Shown here: piece by piece, positions 1 through 8,174 of the stretch
How positions within the stretch are numbered: position 1 is the stretch's first letter
How the letters are laid out: each line of letters opens with the position of its first letter
From: Veillonella sp.
GTDB lineage: Bacteria > Bacillota > Negativicutes > Veillonellales > Veillonellaceae
Direction of reading: 5' to 3'
DNA: 64,000 bases
NCBI RefSeq assembly: GCF_041333735.1
Contig: NZ_JBGKFB010000001.1
Coordinates: 124,001-188,000 of the forward strand
Made by a program: the position numbers and the translations under genes
Notes under the pieces: model-generated
The model's database searches: none
The model's input: only the letters and a program-made list of their open reading frames with translations
Told to the model about the DNA's origin: nothing

Positions 1-441
1 TCTATAAATTTGCTCTACTAGTAATAAACGTACCATTTGATGGGTAAATGTCATAGGACTAAAGGATAATTTATAATTTACGGACTTGCGCAACTCATCG
101 CTTACGCCAAAAGCACCGCCAACGATGAATGCCATATCACTTATACCATCGACTTCTAGTTTAGCTATTGTTTTGGCCAAGTCTTCAGAGGACATCGTTT
201 TACCGTACACATCTAACAACACTGTATAAGCATTCTTTGGAACAGCTTTTAATAAACGTTCCCCTTCTTCTGCAACGACTTGTTTTCGATCTGCATCACT
301 CGGCTTATCCCCAATTTTACTTTCATTTAGTTCAGTAATGGTAATCCCACCATAAGGTCGCATCCGTTTCACAAACTCTGCTACCCCATCGCGCAAGTAA
401 GCATCTTTTAACTTGCCAATACAAACTACATAAAATCTCAT
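1..441 (-). CDS. rlmH: RlmH, 23S rRNA pseudouridine-1915 N3-methyltransferase (C-terminus cut by window)
   Basis: SPOUT-class methyltransferase that methylates pseudouridine 1915 in helix 69 of 23S rRNA on the assembled ribosome. The reading frame opens at an ATG at 441 behind a GAGGT ribosome-binding site that overlaps the end of the upstream gene. It begins MRFYVVCIGKLKDAYLRDG and contains the family's FIVGGAFG segment (the SAM-binding knot) and SPMTFTHQMVRLLLVEQIYR near the C-terminus. About 147 of roughly 159 expected residues are inside the window; the last dozen lie beyond base 1. It follows walJ by 3 nt, the usual Firmicutes order, so the two are co-transcribed and translationally coupled. 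Confidence 0.93.
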   Translation of the reverse strand, partial: MRFYVVCIGKLKDAYLRDGVAEFVKRMRPYGGITITELNESKIGDKPSDADRKQVVAEEGERLLKAVPKNAYTVLLDVYGKTMSSEDLAKTIAKLEVDGISDMAFIVGGAFGVSDELRKSVNYKLSFSPMTFTHQMVRLLLVEQIYR

Positions 442-444
442 ACT

Positions 445-1251
445 CTACCTCTTTACAGATTGCATAGACACAATTTCATTAGGTTGTCCATGTTGCAACT
501 TCATTTCCGGTCCAATGCGAATGCCTCCATCTACGAGCATTTGTCCTATTGTTTGCGTAACAAGGATGGCATTATTGTTATTTTCAGAACGATGGGCCAA
601 AATAACTTGCATAAAGTCAGGTCGCTTCATCATAAGCAAAGCTCGGGCAGCCATTTCATTGCTTAAATGGCCTTCATCGCTGGCAACACGTTGTTTTAAA
701 AATGGTTGATAAGGACCAAACCGTAACATATGAGGATCATAATTGGCTTCTAGTACTAACAGAGTCGTATCATCCATACGATGTAAGATACTATCAGAAA
801 TTACACCCGTATCGGTAACGACAGTAGCCTTATCTTTTCCAGCAAATACATTAATACCTATTGGATCAGCCGCATCATGACTAACGCCAAAAGACTCGAC
901 TACAAGATTACCAAGAGAGAGGCTCCCCTTAGTCAATTCTATTAATTGATTCTTTGGCACAATTAACTTATCTTGAATTTCACGCCACGTCCCTTGTTTC
1001 GTATACACAGGGATATCAAAACGTTTCAACAATTGTTGAAGACCTGCAATATGATCACTATGTTCATGACTGATAAAAATGCCCTCTACCTGTGCCATAT
1101 CGATATGCAATTCTTTTAAACCATTGACGATGCGCCGGCAACTAATGCCCACATCGTGCAATATGACGGAGTTCCCTTTTTTTATTACTGTACAATTGCC
1201 TTTGCTACCACTAGCAAGAACATGGACCTCCAACGGTGAGGATTCACTCAT
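445..1251 (-). CDS. walJ: WalJ/YycJ-like metallo-beta-lactamase-fold hydrolase
   Basis: Metallo-beta-lactamase-fold protein of 268 residues with the zinc motif HEHSDH near residue 61 and further metal ligands in TDTG and LAHRSENNN. In Firmicutes this family (YycJ/WalJ) lies in the walRK locus and has been linked to cell-wall/division control and to 5'-3' exonuclease activity in DNA mismatch repair. Position directly upstream of rlmH is the diagnostic context; walR and walK are not in this window. The ATG at 1251 is chosen because GGAGTG precedes it; an in-frame TTG just upstream is less likely. The exact substrate is inferred from family only. Confidence 0.85.
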   Translation of the reverse strand: MSESSPLEVHVLASGSKGNCTVIKKGNSVILHDVGISCRRIVNGLKELHIDMAQVEGIFISHEHSDHIAGLQQLLKRFDIPVYTKQGTWREIQDKLIVPKNQLIELTKGSLSLGNLVVESFGVSHDAADPIGINVFAGKDKATVVTDTGVISDSILHRMDDTTLLVLEANYDPHMLRFGPYQPFLKQRVASDEGHLSNEMAARALLMMKRPDFMQVILAHRSENNNNAILVTQTIGQMLVDGGIRIGPEMKLQHGQPNEIVSMQSVKR

Positions 1252-1333
1252 CAAAACACTCCATATACTAAATCATAATTTTTTACATATGTCTGTGAAA
1301 GTCAATCTATTATCACTTTCACTAACACAATCA

Positions 1334-2521
1334 TTAATTGGTTTCAGATAATTCACTCAAGCGTTCTACAAAGTATGACATATTAGCTTCAATATCTGGT
1401 CCACGGCGGAACATGTCACCACCAACGAGGAACATCGTATCATTTCCGTACAACTCTACCAGCTCATTAAGCCGAGCATCTGTTACACCACCACCCGGTG
1501 CTGGACAGGCGGCTTTCATCAATCCAAATGGATGTTTAATATAAGAGGAAATTCTCTTACATTGCTCTACTGTGAAAGTAAAACGTCCACCATAGGATAC
1601 AAAGATAGGCATATCTGCACCAAAGATACGTGGTAACAGTCCCAATTGTAAATAATCGGCAATACCAGATACACCAGGGCTCACAAAGCCACCAGAGTAA
1701 GCAGGATGATGAATGATTGGTAAGCCTAACTTTTCATCACTTGCTAATTTATGAAGCCATCCAAAGCCAACAAGACCGGAAGCCACCATAAGAGCTGTGG
1801 CACCTGCTTCTTTAGCAAAATAAGCTCGTTCTATTACGTCTGTGCCATCACCAGATACATTGGCAGCATATAATGTATGTGTACCATGGGCTTCATTCAT
1901 TTCACGCACCATAGCAGCACATCGTTGTACACGATCCTTAAATTGAGAGAATGACTGATTAGAGATGCCATGGTCATCCTTGATAACATCGGCCCCACCA
2001 CGTGTATAAGCACCGCACATGCGAGCGAGCTCTTCATTCGGTGTTCCCATAGGTTTTACTACAGCCTGAATCATAGGGCGCGTTGGCGTTTCAACCAATT
2101 GACGAAGCCCTTGTAAGCCAAATCGAGGGCCTTTAAATACATCATATAAAGTTGGACAGAGTTCAATATCAACAACCCAAATATGTGGTTGCAACGATGA
2201 GTTACCAAAGACTACATTTAAGAATTGCGTTGCTTCTAGCGCTGTTGTATCTACAAGGTATGAAATACGAGCCAAATAGTAATGAGACGGATTAATCGTA
2301 ACATTAGGCATAACCCCTACATTGGCATATGTGGAATCAGGCCCCATAGGTTCAAGTGACTCTAATCTACCAGTGACAGTGCCTTTAATATACGGATCCG
2401 TAACAAACTCATAAGGAAACTCTATGGTTTGTTCTACCTGAACAGCCCAGGCAATGGCTTTTGCCTCTTCATATGAACTTGCTTCTATTCGATACGTAAC
2501 TATAAATCGCTCGTCTTTCAT
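1334..2521 (-). CDS. RuBisCO-like protein (form IV-type large-chain homologue)
   Basis: A 395-residue protein with the RuBisCO large-chain fold: an N-terminal alpha/beta domain (about 1-130) and a TIM barrel. Barrel landmarks are VVKPMG (Lys156, matching RuBisCO Lys175), GGADVIKDDHG (Lys181-Asp182-Asp183, matching the carbamylated Lys201 and Asp203), HHPAYSGG, and GGG/VGGDMF phosphate-binding glycines. The carboxylase signature is not complete: the metal-binding Glu204 position reads His184, Lys177 reads Met, and loop 6 has SYGGRF with no obvious Lys334. A classical CO2-fixing enzyme is therefore unlikely. Known RuBisCO-like proteins act as enolases in methionine salvage (MtnW) or as decarboxylases/isomerases in sugar-acid pathways; this substrate is unknown. 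ATG 2521 is preferred (AAAGGAGA seven bases upstream) over a start six codons earlier. A terminator separates it from the purine permease, so it may have its own promoter. Confidence 0.88.
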   Translation of the reverse strand: MKDERFIVTYRIEASSYEEAKAIAWAVQVEQTIEFPYEFVTDPYIKGTVTGRLESLEPMGPDSTYANVGVMPNVTINPSHYYLARISYLVDTTALEATQFLNVVFGNSSLQPHIWVVDIELCPTLYDVFKGPRFGLQGLRQLVETPTRPMIQAVVKPMGTPNEELARMCGAYTRGGADVIKDDHGISNQSFSQFKDRVQRCAAMVREMNEAHGTHTLYAANVSGDGTDVIERAYFAKEAGATALMVASGLVGFGWLHKLASDEKLGLPIIHHPAYSGGFVSPGVSGIADYLQLGLLPRIFGADMPIFVSYGGRFTFTVEQCKRISSYIKHPFGLMKAACPAPGGGVTDARLNELVELYGNDTMFLVGGDMFRRGPDIEANMSYFVERLSELSETN

Positions 2522-2551
2522 AATGCGTCTCCTTTGCAATAATATTATTTA

Positions 2552-2580
2552 ATTATATACCAAAGTAGTACACGATTCCA
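2552..2580 (-). promoter_or_regulatory. Possible promoter of the RuBisCO-like gene
   Basis: A perfect -10 TATAAT (2552-2557, minus strand) sits 17 bp from a weak -35 TGGAAT (2575-2580), between the terminator at 2587-2620 and the gene. The weak -35 leaves room for an activator or for chance in this AT-rich stretch. Confidence 0.35.
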
Positions 2581-2586
2581 TACAAA

Positions 2587-2620
2587 AAAGGCCTCACTCT
2601 AAAACTAGAGTGAGGCCTTT
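2587..2620 (-). terminator. Intrinsic terminator after the purine permease
   Basis: Fourteen-base perfect inverted repeat AAAGGCCTCACTCT / AGAGTGAGGCCTTT with a short loop and a run of T on the minus strand. It should end the purine operon before the RuBisCO-like gene; it is near symmetrical and may work both ways. Confidence 0.85.
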
Positions 2621-2726
2621 TGAAAGAGCGAAAACATGTATATAGATTTTTACCTATATAAACAAGGTTTCTACCGTGAGAGACAATACATGTAATCGTA
2701 TGAGAATTAACTAATTTAACTATATC

Positions 2727-4112
2727 TTATTGATAGAAATGTTTAGGATAACCTTTGAATCGTGTGAAGTGACGATATTTACGTGTTGCACGGTTAGGTT
2801 CATTAACTGTTTTGTAACCGAAGCCGTTGAATACAACGTTCAAAAGAACGGCTACGATACTACCAGCTGTGATACCAGATTTCAAAAGAATTTGTGCCCA
2901 AGCTGGGAAGTGTGCATAGATTTGAGGCGCTGCCAATGGAATCATGGATACCCCAATACTAATTGCAACGAGCATCAAATTATAGTTACCATCGAAACTA
3001 ACTTTACCAAGGGAGCGAATACCGCTGGCAATAATCATACCAAACATTGCGATACCTGCGCCGCCTAATACAGCATTAGGGATACATGCTACAATAGCTG
3101 CTAACTTAGGGAAAAGACCTAATAAAATCAAGATTACACCAGATGCGGCTACAACGAAGCGACTTTTTACGCGTGTTACAGCGATAAGACCAACGTTTTG
3201 AGCGAATGCAGTGTAAGGGAAGCTATTAAGGATACCACCGATTAAAGTGGATAAACCATCAGCACGAAGTACTGCAGCCAATTCTTTTTGGCCGATAGGT
3301 TTGTCTACGATTTCACCAACAGCAATACTATCACCTGTTGTTTCTACCATAACTACAAGCATTACAATAATCATAGAAATAATAGATGCAAAATCAAAGG
3401 TAGGCATGCCAAAGTAGAATGGTGTTACAACGGAAATCCATTGAGAACGACCTACTTCAGAGAAGTCCGTAATACCACAAATCATAGCAAGAGCAGTACC
3501 TAGGATAAGCCCTACCAAGATAGCCAGATTACCAAGGAACCCTTTACCAAATCGATATGTCAAAATAACGAGAATAAATGTAGCTACACCAAGAGCTATG
3601 TATAGCGGATCTCCGAAGTTTTTATTACCTACGCCACCACCCATCCAGTTAACGGCTACTGGCATCAAGTTGATACCAATAATGGTAATGATGGTACCTG
3701 TTACCACAGGTGGGAATAAGCGAATCAAACGACTGAAGAATGGTGCCACAATAAATGTAAATATACCAGCTGCAATAATAGCACCATAAATGGTATTAAT
3801 ATCATGCTGTTGACCAATCATGATCATCGGTCCTACAGAAGCAAATGTTACACCTTGAATAAGAGGAATACGACCACCAACAGGGCCAAAGCCTAATGTT
3901 TGAATCAATGTGGCTACACCACATGTGAACAAATCAGCTGTAATCAAACGAATTAAATCTTCAATCGGCAAATGCATGGCTTGCGCAATAATGATTGGTA
4001 CCGCTACGGCACCAGCATACATGGCTAACACGTGCTGTAAACCATAAGCAAATAATTGCGGGATTGGCAGCATACCATCTACATGGTTGACACCAGATAC
4101 ACCTTTACTCAT
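2727..4112 (-). CDS. NCS2-family purine permease (xanthine/uric acid type)
   Basis: Polytopic inner-membrane permease of 461 residues, nucleobase:cation symporter-2 family, with the expected 12-14 hydrophobic segments. Landmarks are the N-terminal GLQHVLAMYAGAVAVP, the central ETTGDSIAVGEIVDKP and TAFAQNVGLIAVTRVKSR, which correspond to the substrate-contacting helices 8 and 10 of XanQ/UacT-type carriers. Last gene of the purine-degradation run, 145 bp after the xanthine-dehydrogenase-like gene, so it most likely imports xanthine or urate for that pathway. ATG 4112 is used because GAGGTGA lies just upstream; a GTG three codons earlier overlaps this site. A close paralogue lies at 30885-32213. 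Confidence 0.88.
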   Translation of the reverse strand: MSKGVSGVNHVDGMLPIPQLFAYGLQHVLAMYAGAVAVPIIIAQAMHLPIEDLIRLITADLFTCGVATLIQTLGFGPVGGRIPLIQGVTFASVGPMIMIGQQHDINTIYGAIIAAGIFTFIVAPFFSRLIRLFPPVVTGTIITIIGINLMPVAVNWMGGGVGNKNFGDPLYIALGVATFILVILTYRFGKGFLGNLAILVGLILGTALAMICGITDFSEVGRSQWISVVTPFYFGMPTFDFASIISMIIVMLVVMVETTGDSIAVGEIVDKPIGQKELAAVLRADGLSTLIGGILNSFPYTAFAQNVGLIAVTRVKSRFVVAASGVILILLGLFPKLAAIVACIPNAVLGGAGIAMFGMIIASGIRSLGKVSFDGNYNLMLVAISIGVSMIPLAAPQIYAHFPAWAQILLKSGITAGSIVAVLLNVVFNGFGYKTVNEPNRATRKYRHFTRFKGYPKHFYQ

Positions 4113-4223
4113 AAGAATCACCTCATATCTTACGTTTTAGTTACTAGTAAATAATATAGTCATACTATCGTACTTGATAGAGTTTAAAAATCTCATAGAC
4201 TTCACGTGGGAACCTTGATGGAC

Positions 4224-4239
4224 AGGGGCCGTAGCCCCT
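4224..4239 (-). promoter_or_regulatory. Short GC-rich hairpin with UACG tetraloop
   Basis: On the minus-strand transcript the sequence reads AGGGGC-UACG-GCCCCU, a six-pair stem closed by a UNCG-type tetraloop, which is unusually stable. No U-run follows, so it looks like an mRNA end-protecting or processing hairpin between the xanthine-dehydrogenase-like gene and the permease, not a classical terminator. Confidence 0.5.
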
Positions 4240-4257
4240 CTCCACTAAGCAAATATT

Positions 4258-6807
4258 CTATTTTTTATAACCTGTATGTTGAATCGGCAAGGACCTACGT
4301 GGTTCTCCGTCGATACGACGATACGCATTTGCAATGGCCGGAGCAATTGGAATACTGGAGATTTCACCAATACCTTTGGCACCGTATGCATATTGTTCTG
4401 GTGTCCCTTTTTCAATAAGGCTTACATGAATTGGAGGACATTGTGTAGCTCTAAGAAGGCCTAACGTACCATATTTAGCTGTTACATAACCATCTTTATA
4501 AGGGAAGTCCTCTGTAACGGCATAGCCCATACCCATGATGGCACCGCCTTCAGCTTGACCAGAGCAAGATTGAGGATTAACTACACGACCTACATCATAT
4601 GCTACATGAAGCTCAGCAACTTTATTATCTTCGCCAATTCTAGCTACACATGCACCATACCCATAAGCAACGTGATTTTTTGGATGTGGTTTATCAGAGT
4701 TGAATGGATCTGTTGCACCAAGGAACTCTTCATAAATTTCTACACCATTCAATTCTTCTAAGGTCTTAGTTTCTAACATTTCTTTTAAGCGAAGACTTGC
4801 TTTACGCGTTGCTTCACCAGTGAATACTGTTTGACGAGATGCAGTAGTTGTACCAGAGTCTGGTGTACGTACCGTATCCGGACGTTCCACAAATACTTTA
4901 TCCGCTGTTAAGCCAGTTGTTTCACAAAGCACTTGAGTAGCCATAGTCGCCATACCTTGACCGATACATGCTGCACCTGTACGGATACGAACTTTACCAT
5001 CACGTACTTCTAAGATAACGCGACCAGTATCAGGTAAACCTACACCGATACCACTGTTTTTCAAACATACTGCAAGACCTGTACGGTCAGATGCATAGTA
5101 TGCATCTTTTACTGCTTCCAAACATTCTGCTAATGCAGTTTCTTCGGAGCAAATTTGGCCGTTTGGTAAAGAATCACCAGGGCGAACAACGTTTTTATAA
5201 CGGAACTCCCAAGGATCCATGCCTACCAATGCAGCTAATTCATCAATGTTTTGTTCTTGACCAAAGATGGTTTGTGTTACACCGAACCCGCGGAATGCAC
5301 CACCAGGAACAGTATTTGTGTAAACGCAAACACCATCAAAGGCAAAGTTATCAAATTTGTAAGGACCACAAGAGTGTGTACCTGCACGTTGAAGTACAGG
5401 ACCACCTAAGGATGCATATGCACCACAGTTAGATACGATGTTCACCTTACTTGCTACCAAGTTACCTTCTGCATCACAAGCCGTAGTAATATCCATTTCC
5501 ATCGCATGTCGTTTAGGATGAATATTAAGACTTTCTTGACGAGAGAAGAGAACCTTAGTTGGTTTGCCTGTGAGCCAAGCTACAAGAGATGCATGATGCT
5601 GTACGCTCATGTCCTCTTTACCACCAAAGCCACCACCTACAAGCATACTATGAACTTTTACAGATTCCTCAGGAATGCCAAGCATACGAGATACTTCATG
5701 ACGATCATCGTAAACATTTTGGCTACCGGAATGTAAATGAATTACATCGCCTTCACGATATGCTACAGCACATTCAGGTTCCATGAATGCATGGTCTGTT
5801 TGTGGTGTAGAATAGTGATTAGTTACAACAAATGCAGCCTCAGCAATAGCCTTATCTACATCGCCACGAGATAATGTTTGACGAGTCAATACATTTCCGT
5901 CTGGATGTAATTGAGGAGCATCTGGTTTCAACGCCTCTAATGGATCTACTACTGGCTCTAACTCTGTGTAATCTACTTCAACTAGAGCTAATACTTCATC
6001 TAAGTATTTCTTTTCTGTAGTTGCCACAAGTGCAATTGCATCACCAACATAGCGAGTATTATCACCTTCTGCGATGAGTACATCCCAGTCTGGCACTAAG
6101 TGACCAGTCTTATTGAATGGTACATCTTTAGCTGTCAAAGCCGTTACACACTTAGGATGTGCAAGTGCTTTAGACACATCAACGCGATCGACTCTAGCAC
6201 GAGGGTATTTAGAACGCAACGCTTTTGCGTAAATCATGCCATCCATATGGATATCGTCAGCATATTGTCCAACGCCTAATGCTTTTTCCTCCGCATCAAC
6301 GCGGTGTAAACGAGAACCAACATTACCAGTTGTATCCTTTTCAGGAACTGGTAAGTTCTCGCGGAACATTTTTGCTGCTAGCATTATGCCTTCTTCGATT
6401 TTCACATAACCAGTACAACGACAGATATTACCTAAAATAGCTTTTTTAACATCGTCAGATGTAGGGTCATTATTTTCATCAATCAAAACTTTTGCACTAA
6501 TAATCATACCTGGTATACAGAAACCACACTGCACCGCTCCGCATTCACCAAAAGCATAGGTGTATACCGCTTTTTCCCGTTCAGATAAGCCCTCAATTGT
6601 TACAACTGATTTACCATCTAATTGGGATAATTTAGTTACACAAGCCTTTGCTTTTTTTCCGTCTATAATTACTGTACACGTACCACAAGCACCAGCACTA
6701 CAGCCTTCTTTAGTGCCCGTCAATTTCAAATCAGCTCTCAAGAAATCAATTAAACGTTGATCCTCTTGAACCTCATGTTGGGTGCCATTCACTTGAAAGC
6801 GGTACAT
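4258..6807 (-). CDS. Xanthine-dehydrogenase-type molybdenum hydroxylase, fused 2Fe-2S and Mo subunits
   Basis: An 849-residue molybdenum hydroxylase. Residues 1-155 hold two 2Fe-2S domains: the plant-type cluster CSAGACGTC and the helical cluster CGFC...CRC. The rest is the hammerhead plus molybdopterin-binding domain, with GGFGGKED, GAFRGFGVTQ and the catalytic-Glu segment AKGIGEISSIP near the C-terminus. Length and fusion resemble the XdhD / selenium-dependent xanthine dehydrogenase group; whether a labile selenium ligand is present cannot be read from DNA. No FAD subunit gene is in this window, so its electron partner must be another protein. ATG 6807 has a strong GAGGAGGG; the upstream in-frame starts run into the hydantoinase gene. 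Expected role: oxidation or reduction within the hypoxanthine/xanthine/urate set. Confidence 0.88.
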   Translation of the reverse strand: MYRFQVNGTQHEVQEDQRLIDFLRADLKLTGTKEGCSAGACGTCTVIIDGKKAKACVTKLSQLDGKSVVTIEGLSEREKAVYTYAFGECGAVQCGFCIPGMIISAKVLIDENNDPTSDDVKKAILGNICRCTGYVKIEEGIMLAAKMFRENLPVPEKDTTGNVGSRLHRVDAEEKALGVGQYADDIHMDGMIYAKALRSKYPRARVDRVDVSKALAHPKCVTALTAKDVPFNKTGHLVPDWDVLIAEGDNTRYVGDAIALVATTEKKYLDEVLALVEVDYTELEPVVDPLEALKPDAPQLHPDGNVLTRQTLSRGDVDKAIAEAAFVVTNHYSTPQTDHAFMEPECAVAYREGDVIHLHSGSQNVYDDRHEVSRMLGIPEESVKVHSMLVGGGFGGKEDMSVQHHASLVAWLTGKPTKVLFSRQESLNIHPKRHAMEMDITTACDAEGNLVASKVNIVSNCGAYASLGGPVLQRAGTHSCGPYKFDNFAFDGVCVYTNTVPGGAFRGFGVTQTIFGQEQNIDELAALVGMDPWEFRYKNVVRPGDSLPNGQICSEETALAECLEAVKDAYYASDRTGLAVCLKNSGIGVGLPDTGRVILEVRDGKVRIRTGAACIGQGMATMATQVLCETTGLTADKVFVERPDTVRTPDSGTTTASRQTVFTGEATRKASLRLKEMLETKTLEELNGVEIYEEFLGATDPFNSDKPHPKNHVAYGYGACVARIGEDNKVAELHVAYDVGRVVNPQSCSGQAEGGAIMGMGYAVTEDFPYKDGYVTAKYGTLGLLRATQCPPIHVSLIEKGTPEQYAYGAKGIGEISSIPIAPAIANAYRRIDGEPRRSLPIQHTGYKK

Positions 6808-6824
6808 ATATAGCCCTCCTCTCA

Positions 6825-8174
6825 TTAAGGAATACATTCACCAAGATATGATTCTAATAAGGATCCATCTTGTACCACATGGTGACCTCTAAGGATAACA
6901 TCTCGAACTTTGCCTGTTACGGATATCCCCTCATAAGGTATATAGTCAGCCTTTGTATGGGCAAACTCTTTTGAAAGCACATGCTCAATGCGCTTATCAA
7001 CAATTGTAATATCCCCATCGCTACCTATGGATAATGTTCCCTTCTTAGGGTACATACCATAAAGTTTTGCAGGGTTTTCACTAACTAATTTCATAAAATC
7101 TACAGCGCTCATATTGCATTGATTTACCAACACATCATAAGCGACAATCCCTCGTTCCTCAGCACCTGGGATGCCACCAGGAATCCGGGTAAAGTCATGT
7201 CGACTCTTTAGTTTTTGATCATTGAAGGTAAAGCTACAATGATCAGAACCAATAGTTTGGAATAGACCATTTACTAAGGCATTCTTTAATGCCATTTGAT
7301 CTTGTATCGTTCTCAGCGGTGGACTCATCACATATTTAACACCTTCATAATCAGGTAAATTATATCGTGATTCATCAAGCACCAAATATTGTGGGCAAGT
7401 TTCACAAGTTACTTTATGTCCAAGGTCTCGTTCCCGAATAACCTCTTCTATACCCTCTTTAGAACTTACATGAACAATATGTACGGGATACTCTAATGCA
7501 GCACCTATTGTACTAAAACGCTTAATCGCTTCCGATTCAATTATGGCCGGTCTTGTGAGTGGATGATTGCCTACATCTAATTCACCACGTTTACGTTTAT
7601 CAGCTACGAGAGCGTCAATTAAATCACCATTTTCACAGTGTGCTCCAACAAGAGCTCCTGTAGGTTTAATTGCCTCTATAGCATCATAAATTTCTCGATC
7701 TGTTAAACGGAAACCATACGCTAAGTACACTTTAAAGGATGACACACCAGCCTCTACGACCTGTGGTATCTCACGAGCTACATCTTCATTCATTTCTACA
7801 AGTTCCATATGGAATTTGTAATCACAGGAGCAATGCCCTGCAGCACGCTCCTTGTGAACTTCTAAACCTTTACAAAGGGATCCTTCCTCAGGAGAAGCAA
7901 AATTAATGATTGATGTTGTCCCACCAAGAATAGCGGCTTTTGTACCACTATCAAAATCATCCGCAGTAGACGCTAAGGCATTTGTCATCTGAAAGTGTGT
8001 ATGAGGATCTATAAATCCTGGGAACACATAGCAACCTTTTGCATTAATAACTTCAGCACCTTCTGGAACAGAAAGGTGTTCATCGATGGCGACAATTTTG
8101 TCGCCATCGATAAGTAAATCTCCGGTAAGAATTCGATCAGTTAAGACCAAGTCCCCTTGTTGTATGATAATCAT
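6825..8174 (-). CDS. hydA: Dihydropyrimidinase/hydantoinase-type cyclic amidohydrolase (HydA/HyuA)
   Basis: A 449-residue amidohydrolase of the D-hydantoinase/dihydropyrimidinase group. Visible metal-centre elements are GFIDPHTHFQ (two His), SFKVYLAYG (the carbamylated Lys), GAHCENGD, HIVHVSS and IGSDHCSF (final Asp). Enzymes of this group open cyclic ureides such as hydantoin or dihydropyrimidine rings; here a purine-ring-derived hydantoin is the likely substrate. Its ATG overlaps the TGA of the ygfK-like gene (ATGA, 4 nt), so it is translated by coupling and lacks a clear ribosome-binding site of its own. It matches hyuA (ygeZ) of the E. coli ygeW-xdhD region. Confidence 0.9.
   Translation of the reverse strand: MIIIQQGDLVLTDRILTGDLLIDGDKIVAIDEHLSVPEGAEVINAKGCYVFPGFIDPHTHFQMTNALASTADDFDSGTKAAILGGTTSIINFASPEEGSLCKGLEVHKERAAGHCSCDYKFHMELVEMNEDVAREIPQVVEAGVSSFKVYLAYGFRLTDREIYDAIEAIKPTGALVGAHCENGDLIDALVADKRKRGELDVGNHPLTRPAIIESEAIKRFSTIGAALEYPVHIVHVSSKEGIEEVIRERDLGHKVTCETCPQYLVLDESRYNLPDYEGVKYVMSPPLRTIQDQMALKNALVNGLFQTIGSDHCSFTFNDQKLKSRHDFTRIPGGIPGAEERGIVAYDVLVNQCNMSAVDFMKLVSENPAKLYGMYPKKGTLSIGSDGDITIVDKRIEHVLSKEFAHTKADYIPYEGISVTGKVRDVILRGHHVVQDGSLLESYLGECIP

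Noticed and set aside
1334..2521. True CO2-fixing RuBisCO
   Set aside because: The metal-binding Glu204 position is His, Lys177 is Met, and there is no loop-6 Lys334; no phosphoribulokinase is nearby.
4113..4257. Purine riboswitch upstream of the first NCS2 permease
   Set aside because: No three-way-junction core sequence of the purine aptamer; only a short UACG hairpin is present.
5091..5432. Plus-strand frame of 113 codons inside the xanthine-dehydrogenase-like gene
   Set aside because: Opposite a conserved gene, no ribosome-binding site, and unnatural composition rich in His and Gln; a shadow frame.
4258..6807. Selenocysteine codon in the xanthine-dehydrogenase-like gene
   Set aside because: No in-frame TGA; the selenium in this family is a labile ligand, not encoded.
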